Positions 5,874 through 10,356 of a stretch of 10,356 nucleotides of DNA are shown here, piece by piece; the stretch's first letter is position 1, and each line of letters starts with the position of its first letter. The translations under genes and the position numbers were made by a program. This DNA comes from CAIYRG01 sp035318785 (lineage in GTDB: Bacteria > Pseudomonadota > Alphaproteobacteria > Micropepsales > Micropepsaceae): NCBI GenBank assembly GCA_035318785.1, contig DATHDZ010000019.1, positions 1 through 10,356 on the forward strand, written 5' to 3'. The notes under the pieces were generated by a model that did no database searches, was not told the DNA's origin, and saw only the letters and a program-made list of their open reading frames with translations.

Positions 5874-6365
5874 ATGGAGCTCCTGCGCGATCCCGAATTC
5901 TGGGTTGGAATCGGCACGTTGATTTTCCTCGGCATCGTGCTTTGGAAGCGGGTGCCAGCGCTGGTGGCCAGCTCGCTGGATGCGCGCGCCGTCGCCATCG
6001 CCAAGGAGTTGGAAGAGGCCCGCCGGCTGCGCGCGGAAGCCGAGGCGCTGCTCGCCGAATATCAAGCCAAGCGCGCTAGCGCGGACCAGGAGGCCAGCTC
6101 CATCGTCGCGGAAGCCAAAGCCGAGGCCGAACGCTTCGCCGCCGAATCGCGCACCGCCATCACGGCGCAGATCGCGCGACGTGGAAAACAGGCCGAACAG
6201 AAGATCGCCCAGGCCGAAGCGCAGGCGGTGGCTGACGTGCGGGCGATTGCAACCGACGCCGCGATCGCCGCGGCGGAAAAACTGATTGCGGCGCGGCTGG
6301 ATGACAACAGGGCGGCCGAACTGGTAAAGCGCGCGCTGGGAGAAATACCGTCCAAGCTGAACTGA
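5874..6365 (+). CDS. atpF: F0 ATP synthase subunit b
   Basis: Second peripheral-stalk subunit, 163 residues. A single N-terminal membrane helix (~9-25, FWVGIGTLIFLGIVLW) is followed by LDARAVAIAKELEEARRLRAEAEALL, the characteristic b-subunit entry into a long coiled coil that reaches to F1. The start ATG 5874 is one base after the atpF' stop and has AAGGGAGG six bases upstream. An ATG at 5829 in the same frame lies inside atpF' and would put 15 odd residues before the helix, so I reject it. It is the last F0 gene. No F1 genes (atpHAGDC) follow, as expected for alphaproteobacteria, where they sit in a separate operon. Confidence 0.95.
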   Translation: MELLRDPEFWVGIGTLIFLGIVLWKRVPALVASSLDARAVAIAKELEEARRLRAEAEALLAEYQAKRASADQEASSIVAEAKAEAERFAAESRTAITAQIARRGKQAEQKIAQAEAQAVADVRAIATDAAIAAAEKLIAARLDDNRAAELVKRALGEIPSKLN

Positions 6366-6366
6366 G

Positions 6367-7485
6367 ATGACCCCGAAGCCGCCGTTCCGCGCCGACCATG
6401 TCGGCAGCCTGCTTCGCCCGCCCGCGCTGCATGAGGCGCGCGATAAGGCCCAGAAGGGTGAGATCACAGCAGAGGAATTGCGCGAGGCGGAAGATGCCGC
6501 CATTCGCGATGCCGTGACGCTTCAAGAAGGAGCCGGTTTGCACGCCGTCACGGACGGCGAATTTCGCCGCGGGCATTACCTCGTCGATTTCCTCACCGGC
6601 TTCGAGGGCATCGTTCCCACCAATACAAGCTACGCGCTGGCCTTCAAAGGCGATGACGGCGCCTCGGGCGAAACCCGCTCCATGCTCACGGTCAACGCGC
6701 ATGTGCGGCGCACGCGCCCGGTGATGTTGGACTCGTTCCGTTTCCTGACATCGGTGACGAAACGCGCGCCCAAACTGTGCCTCCCCTCGCCCACCTGGAT
6801 TCACATGCGCGGCGGACGCAAGACGGTCAGCGAAAGCGTCTATCCCGATATCGAAGAATTCTGGAACGACATCATCCGCGCCTTCCATGAAGAGATGCGC
6901 GATCTGGCGGCGGCGGGCTGCACCTATTTGCAGCTCGACGAGATCAGCTTCGCGTTCCTCTGCGATGCGACGATCCGCGAGCGCATCCGGGCCGATGGCC
7001 TCGATCCCGACGCGGTGACGCGCGATTACGCGCGCGTGGTGGACAGGATCGCCGCCGGGGCGCCCGCATCCATGACGGTCACGGTGCACACCTGCCGCGG
7101 GAATTTCCAAAGCATGTGGATGGCCGAGGGCGGCTATGACCGCGTCGCCTCCATCGTTTTCGACCAGCCCCATGTCGACGGCTATTTCCTGGAATATGAC
7201 AGCGAGCGCTCCGGCGGCTTCGAGCCGCTGACATATATTCCCAAGGACAAGAAAGTCGTGCTGGGTCTCATCAGCTCCAAGAAGCCGCAGCTCGAATCCA
7301 AGGATGTGCTGAAGCGGCGCATCGACGAGGCGGCGAAGTTTTTTCCGCTCGAGCAGCTATGCCTGTCCCCGCAATGCGGATTTGCCAGCACGCATCACGG
7401 CAATCGAATCACCGAAGATGTCGAGCGGCGCAAGCTTGCCCTGATTGTCGAAGTCGCGAATGAGGTTTGGGGCGAGGCAGTCTAA
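6367..7485 (+). CDS. MetE-like cobalamin-independent methionine synthase family protein
   Basis: Zinc-dependent methyltransferase fold of the MetE C-terminal type, 372 residues against about 750 for full MetE, so it is the single-barrel form (like Bacillus YxjG/YxjH). Full MetE transfers methyl from 5-methyl-tetrahydropteroyl-triglutamate to homocysteine; the methyl donor of the short forms is less certain. Zinc ligands: H241 and C243 (VHTCRGNF), E276 (YFLEYDSERSG) and C337 (LSPQCGF). The pair D191-E192 (LQLDEISF) is the conserved acidic site near the amino acid. The N-terminus FRADHVGSLLRP and VTDGEFRRGH are typical. It starts one base after the atpF stop, without a clear ribosome binding site, so it is probably translated from the same message. 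Family is certain; the exact reaction is not. Confidence 0.88.
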   Translation: MTPKPPFRADHVGSLLRPPALHEARDKAQKGEITAEELREAEDAAIRDAVTLQEGAGLHAVTDGEFRRGHYLVDFLTGFEGIVPTNTSYALAFKGDDGASGETRSMLTVNAHVRRTRPVMLDSFRFLTSVTKRAPKLCLPSPTWIHMRGGRKTVSESVYPDIEEFWNDIIRAFHEEMRDLAAAGCTYLQLDEISFAFLCDATIRERIRADGLDPDAVTRDYARVVDRIAAGAPASMTVTVHTCRGNFQSMWMAEGGYDRVASIVFDQPHVDGYFLEYDSERSGGFEPLTYIPKDKKVVLGLISSKKPQLESKDVLKRRIDEAAKFFPLEQLCLSPQCGFASTHHGNRITEDVERRKLALIVEVANEVWGEAV

Positions 7486-7644
7486 TTCCCTCTCCCCTTG
7501 AGGGAGAGGGCGGGGCGCCGCGCACGTAAGTGCGCTATTGGCGTGCCGGGTGAGGGGTGATTTCTTCTACCCTCCCCACCCTCGCCGCTGACGCGGCTCG
7601 ACCTCCCCTCAAGTCGGGGGCAGGCTCTCCCCTCAAGGGGGAGG
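7486..7644. repeat. Cluster of G/C-rich palindromes between convergent genes
   Basis: This convergent spacer is almost all inverted repeats. 7488-7510: CCCTCTCCC / GGGAGAGGG, nine perfect pairs, 5-base loop. 7520-7535: GCGCAC / GTGCGC, six pairs, loop gtaa. 7584-7597: GCCGC / GCGGC, five pairs, loop tgac. 7601-7608 with 7638-7645: ACCTCCCC / GGGGAGGT, eight pairs enclosing a second hairpin CTCCCC / GGGGAG. The 11-mer ctcccctcaag occurs twice, at 7603-7613 and 7627-7637. Such units are common in alphaproteobacterial intergenic DNA. They probably end transcription from both sides, although no T-runs are present. The last palindrome runs into the stop codon of the DUF3592-like gene. Confidence 0.75.
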
Positions 7645-8085
7645 TCAGTCCGAGATTCGCCCGCCGAAGGGATAGACGAACACCACGACGACCACGATGG
7701 AGCCGAGGACGGAAGCGAGCAATATCGCAATCGTCTCGCTCAAAAAACGGGCATATCCGTCGCCGGCCATATTTTGCGCGGGATCGCGCGACGAAAACGA
7801 TATCGGCAGTTGATCGCCCGGCCGCAAATTTCTGCAGCCGATCCAAGAGTCGCGTCCTTCCAGAGTGTTTCCTTGCACCGCGAAAGAATAGGAAACGTCG
7901 TTGTTGCTCTTGCAGTTGGTTCGCAGGACCGTGCCCATGGCCGTCCCCTGATGGGTGGCAATCGTCATGTAACGCCACCAGCCATATTGGGCCGCACCAA
8001 GCGCCGTCGCGACCGTGAGCACCACGGCAAGACCGATATAGCTCGCGCGCAGCGTGTGCGTTCTCCCCATCGAAGCGGCGCTCAT
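7645..8085 (-). CDS. DUF3592-like two-helix membrane protein
   Basis: Protein of 146 residues with a membrane helix at each end (~16-37 and ~117-140) and a domain of about 75 residues between them. The middle part resembles DUF3592: a GTV entry strand, then alternating strands (VSYSFAVQGNTLEGRD), the P-G-D turn (LRPGDQLPI), and a strand ending in S-S-R-D-P-A, as in the 'Y-D-P-x-x-P' region of that family. Two cysteines (C58, C84) might pair if the domain faces the periplasm. Function is unknown. The start ATG at 8085 shares one base with the aspS stop (TGATG), so it is probably translated by coupling from the aspS message. A preceding TTG reading is less likely. Family call is moderate. Confidence 0.8.
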   Translation of the reverse strand: MSAASMGRTHTLRASYIGLAVVLTVATALGAAQYGWWRYMTIATHQGTAMGTVLRTNCKSNNDVSYSFAVQGNTLEGRDSWIGCRNLRPGDQLPISFSSRDPAQNMAGDGYARFLSETIAILLASVLGSIVVVVVFVYPFGGRISD

Positions 8086-9887
8086 CAACTCTTGTCCGGC
8101 AAGACCGTGCGGATGTGCAGCTCGCGCAATTGCTTGGGTGAAACTTCCGACGGCGCGCCCATCAGCAAATCCTGCGCCTGCTGGTTCATCGGGAACATGG
8201 TCACTTCGCGGATATTGGGCACGTCGGCCAGCAGCATCACGATGCGGTCGATGCCGGGCGCGGTGCCGCCATGAGGGGGCGCGCCGTAGCGGAAGGCGTT
8301 CAACATGCCGCCGAAGCGCTTTTCGGTTTCCTCGCGCGAATAGCCGGCGATCTCGAAGGCCTTCAGCATCACATCAGGCTGGTGATTGCGGATGGCGCCC
8401 GACGAGAGCTCCACGCCGTTGCAGACGATGTCGTATTGGAAGGCGGTGATGCCGAGAATGGTGTCGCGGTCTGCGGGATCAAGCGACAAGAATTTCTCGC
8501 GGGTAAAATTCGGCATGGAAAACGGGTTGTGCGAGAAGTCGATGCGCTTCTCGTCCTCGTTCCATTCATACATGGGAAAATCGACGATCCAGCAGAATTC
8601 GAAGACGTCCTGGCGGGTCAACCCTAGCTCATTGCCGATCTTGAGCCGCGCATGGCCCGCAAGCGACGCAGCGCGCGCCGCCTTGTCGGCGGCGAAGAAC
8701 ACCGCGTCCCCGGCTTTGCTTGCCGTCTTCGTCGCCAATTGCGCGATGGCTTCAGGAGAAAGGAATTTCGCGATCGGACCCTTGCCTGCGATATTCCCGG
8801 CCTCCTGTTCGAAGACAATATAGCCCAGACCCGGCGCGCCCTCGCCACGGGCCCATTCGTTCATCTTGTCGAACCAGGAACGCGGTTGCGACGCGGCGCC
8901 GGGCGCGGGGATCGCGCGCACCGCGTCCTTGCCCTTGAAGGCTTTGAACGAGACATCGTCGCGGTCGAAGATGTCCTTCACGTCGGCGATCAGAATCGGA
9001 TTGCGCAAGTCCGGCTTGTCGGAGCCGTAGCGCAGCATGGCTTCCGAATAGGGGATGCGCGGAAAGGGCTTGGGTGAGACTTTGCGCGCCCGCGCGAATT
9101 CCTCGAACACGCCATGGAGAACCGGTTCGATCGCGGCGAAGACATCGTCCTGGGTGACGAAGCTCATTTCGATATCGAGCTGGTAGAACTCGCCGGGACT
9201 GCGGTCGGCGCGCCCGTCCTCGTCGCGGAAACAGGGGGCGATCTGGAAATAGCGGTCGAAGCCGGCGACCATGATGAGCTGTTTGAATTGCTGCGGCGCC
9301 TGCGGCAAGGCGTAGAACTTGCCCGGGTGCAACCGCGAGGGCACGAGGAAGTCGCGCGCGCCTTCCGGGCTGGATGCGGTCAGGATCGGCGTCTGAAACT
9401 CGGTGAAGCCTTCGGCCACCATGCGGCGGCGGATGGACTGCACCACCTCGGACCGGAGCACGATGTTCCGGTGCAGACGCTCGCGGCGCAAATCCAGGAA
9501 GCGGTAGCGCAGGCGCGTCTCCTCGGGGTAGTCGAGGTCGCCGAAGACGGGCAGCGGCAGCTCTTCGGCGCGGCTCTGCACCGACACCTCTTCGATGCGG
9601 ATCTCGATCTCCCCGGTCGGCAGGTCGGGGTTGATGGTCTCCGGCGTACGGGCGACGACCGGCCCGGTCAGGGTCAGGACCCATTCCGAACGGGCCTCGG
9701 CGGCCTGGGCGAAGACCGGGCTATCGGGCTCGATCACGCATTGGGTGATGCCGTAATGGTCTCGCAAATCGATGAAAAGCAGCCCGCCATGGTCGCGGGA
9801 GCGATGAACCCAGCCCGAAAGCCGCACGCGCTCGCCAACGGCGGAGCGGCGGAGTTCGCCACAATTATGGGTGCGGTAGGCATGCAT
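8085..9887 (-). CDS. aspS: Aspartyl-tRNA synthetase, bacterial type
   Basis: Class IIb synthetase that charges tRNA-Asp in the cytoplasm; 600 residues, the usual bacterial length. N-terminal OB-fold anticodon-binding domain (~20-110, GWVHRSRDHGGLLFIDLRD), catalytic core with motif 2 (FRDEDGRADRSPGEF, R221) and motif 3 (PGIDRIVML, R548), and between them the inserted GAD domain (~300-420) of bacterial AspRS. H33 in RDHGG replaces the Leu of E. coli AspRS and matches the non-discriminating Pseudomonas type, so it might also make Asp-tRNA-Asn. The start ATG 9887 (MHAYRTHNCGELR) has AAAGGA nine bases upstream; a reading from 9941 adds 18 unrelated residues and is rejected. It is divergent from rnd and coupled to the DUF3592-like gene downstream. 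Confidence 0.97.
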   Translation of the reverse strand: MHAYRTHNCGELRRSAVGERVRLSGWVHRSRDHGGLLFIDLRDHYGITQCVIEPDSPVFAQAAEARSEWVLTLTGPVVARTPETINPDLPTGEIEIRIEEVSVQSRAEELPLPVFGDLDYPEETRLRYRFLDLRRERLHRNIVLRSEVVQSIRRRMVAEGFTEFQTPILTASSPEGARDFLVPSRLHPGKFYALPQAPQQFKQLIMVAGFDRYFQIAPCFRDEDGRADRSPGEFYQLDIEMSFVTQDDVFAAIEPVLHGVFEEFARARKVSPKPFPRIPYSEAMLRYGSDKPDLRNPILIADVKDIFDRDDVSFKAFKGKDAVRAIPAPGAASQPRSWFDKMNEWARGEGAPGLGYIVFEQEAGNIAGKGPIAKFLSPEAIAQLATKTASKAGDAVFFAADKAARAASLAGHARLKIGNELGLTRQDVFEFCWIVDFPMYEWNEDEKRIDFSHNPFSMPNFTREKFLSLDPADRDTILGITAFQYDIVCNGVELSSGAIRNHQPDVMLKAFEIAGYSREETEKRFGGMLNAFRYGAPPHGGTAPGIDRIVMLLADVPNIREVTMFPMNQQAQDLLMGAPSEVSPKQLRELHIRTVLPDKS

Positions 9888-9912
9888 AGGCGGGTCCTTT
9901 GCCGGGCCGGCG

Positions 9913-9941
9913 TTTGTGGAAAGTGAGCCGCCCGAAGTCAA
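9913..9941 (-). promoter_or_regulatory. Possible aspS promoter
   Basis: On the minus strand, TTGACT (9941-9936) is followed after 17 bases by CACAAA (9918-9913), about 26 bases before the aspS start. The -35 is good and the -10 is poor. It is the best match found on this strand in the divergent spacer. Confidence 0.35.
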
Positions 9942-9963
9942 GCAGGCTTACGGGGGCGTCCGA

Positions 9964-9980
9964 TTTCCGCTCTCCGGAAA
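9964..9980. promoter_or_regulatory. Inverted repeat in the aspS-rnd spacer
   Basis: TTTCCG / CGGAAA, six perfect pairs around CTCTC, 77 bases before the aspS start and about 108 before rnd. Lying between two divergent genes, it could be a binding site for a dimeric regulator. A second, bulged inverted repeat (GGTTTTCC / GGAAACC) is at 10032-10050. No function is shown. Confidence 0.3.
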
Positions 9981-9998
9981 GGCACAGACTGACCGAAA

Positions 9999-10029
9999 TT
10001 GACCAGATTGGGACGATTCTCAGTTTATC
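9999..10029 (+). promoter_or_regulatory. Possible rnd promoter
   Basis: TTGACC (9999-10004) followed after 18-19 bases by GTTTAT/TTTATC (10023-10029), about 60 bases before the rnd start. Spacing is slightly long and the -10 is weak, so this is tentative. Confidence 0.35.
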
Positions 10030-10087
10030 CGGGTTTTCCCCAAGGAAACCAGCGACAGGCGAGCAACGAATCCGCTAATTACCCCCC

Positions 10088-10356
10088 ATGCGCATCATCA
10101 CGGACACGGCCGCGCTCAAAGTGCTCGCGGCCGAACTCGAACGGGGGCCCTATGTGGCCATCGACACCGAGTTCATGCGCGACCAGACCTATTGGCCCAA
10201 GCTTTGCCTGATCCAAGCTGCCGGGCCCGAGGTCGAGGCCATCATCGATCCCCTGGCCAAGGACATCGACCTGCAGCCCTTCTATGACCTGATGGCCGCC
10301 AAATCCGTGGTCAAGGTGTTCCACGCGGCGCGCCAGGACATCGAGATCTTCCATCA
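10088..10356 (+). CDS. rnd: Ribonuclease D, N-terminal part
   Basis: 3'-5' exoribonuclease of the DEDD family that trims tRNA and other stable RNA precursors. 89 residues are visible; the rest lies beyond the window (the family is about 370-390 residues). Catalytic D26 and E28 are in AIDTEFMRDQTYWPKLCLIQ, the RNase D Exo I motif, and D84 in FHAARQDIEIF is the Exo II aspartate. The third motif and the HRDC domains are off the edge. ATG 10088 starts right before MRIITDTAAL, the common N-terminus. There is no Shine-Dalgarno, only a run of C, so translation may be weak or leaderless. It is divergent from aspS. Confidence 0.93.
   Translation, partial: MRIITDTAALKVLAAELERGPYVAIDTEFMRDQTYWPKLCLIQAAGPEVEAIIDPLAKDIDLQPFYDLMAAKSVVKVFHAARQDIEIFH

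Noticed and set aside
6340..6367. SAM riboswitch or other methionine control element before the MetE-like gene
   Set aside because: Only one base separates it from atpF, and no suitable structure is visible inside the end of atpF.
6160..7173. 337-residue minus-strand frame opposite atpF and the MetE-like gene
   Set aside because: Crosses two well-supported plus-strand genes and has no recognisable domain.
7486..7645. CRISPR array, because of the repeated CTCCCC units
   Set aside because: Units are short palindromes without regular spacers of equal length, and no cas gene is nearby.
9114..9926. 270-residue plus-strand frame opposite aspS
   Set aside because: Complement of the conserved AspRS N-terminal half; no ribosome binding site and no domain.

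Overview
The window looks like ordinary chromosomal DNA of a GC-rich alphaproteobacterium. Three things point there: an F0 ATP synthase operon standing alone with the order atpI-atpB-atpE-atpF'-atpF (divergent b' and b subunits, F1 genes elsewhere), an alphaproteobacterial-style AspRS, and G/C-rich intergenic palindromes of a kind common in that class. Genus and family cannot be fixed from the sequence. No transposase, phage gene, CRISPR array, rRNA or tRNA was seen.

Layout. Positions 1-566 (-): N-terminal 188 codons of an OmpR/PhoB-type response regulator, cut by the window edge. Positions 638-1798 (+), divergent from it: GTP cyclohydrolase II (ribA) carrying an extra N-terminal domain that looks like a catalytically dead RibB. 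Positions 1872-2477 (+): an exported protein with five MORN-type repeats. Positions 2579-2773 (+): a 64-residue helical protein. Positions 2801-2941 (-), convergent: a 46-residue single-helix membrane protein. Positions 2942-3250 are gene-free and hold a 108-bp element that can fold as a cloverleaf. Positions 3251-3757 (+): a YkuD-type L,D-transpeptidase.

Positions 3852-3880 carry a good sigma-70-like promoter in front of the F0 operon (3953-6365). The operon runs with almost no gap into a 372-residue MetE-like, cobalamin-independent methionine synthase family protein (6367-7485). Positions 7486-7645 are a convergent intergenic region full of G/C-rich palindromes. On the minus strand aspS (9887-8085) overlaps by one base a small two-helix DUF3592-like membrane protein (8085-7645). 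A 200-bp divergent spacer separates aspS from rnd (RNase D), which starts at 10088 and runs off the right edge.

The core genes work independently: riboflavin synthesis, peptidoglycan cross-linking, proton translocation, methionine metabolism, aspartyl-tRNA charging and RNA processing. I found no convincing new multi-gene system. The items most worth a second look are the dead-RibB/RibA fusion, the cloverleaf repeat, the MORN-repeat exported protein, and the tight attachment of a MetE-like gene to the F0 operon.
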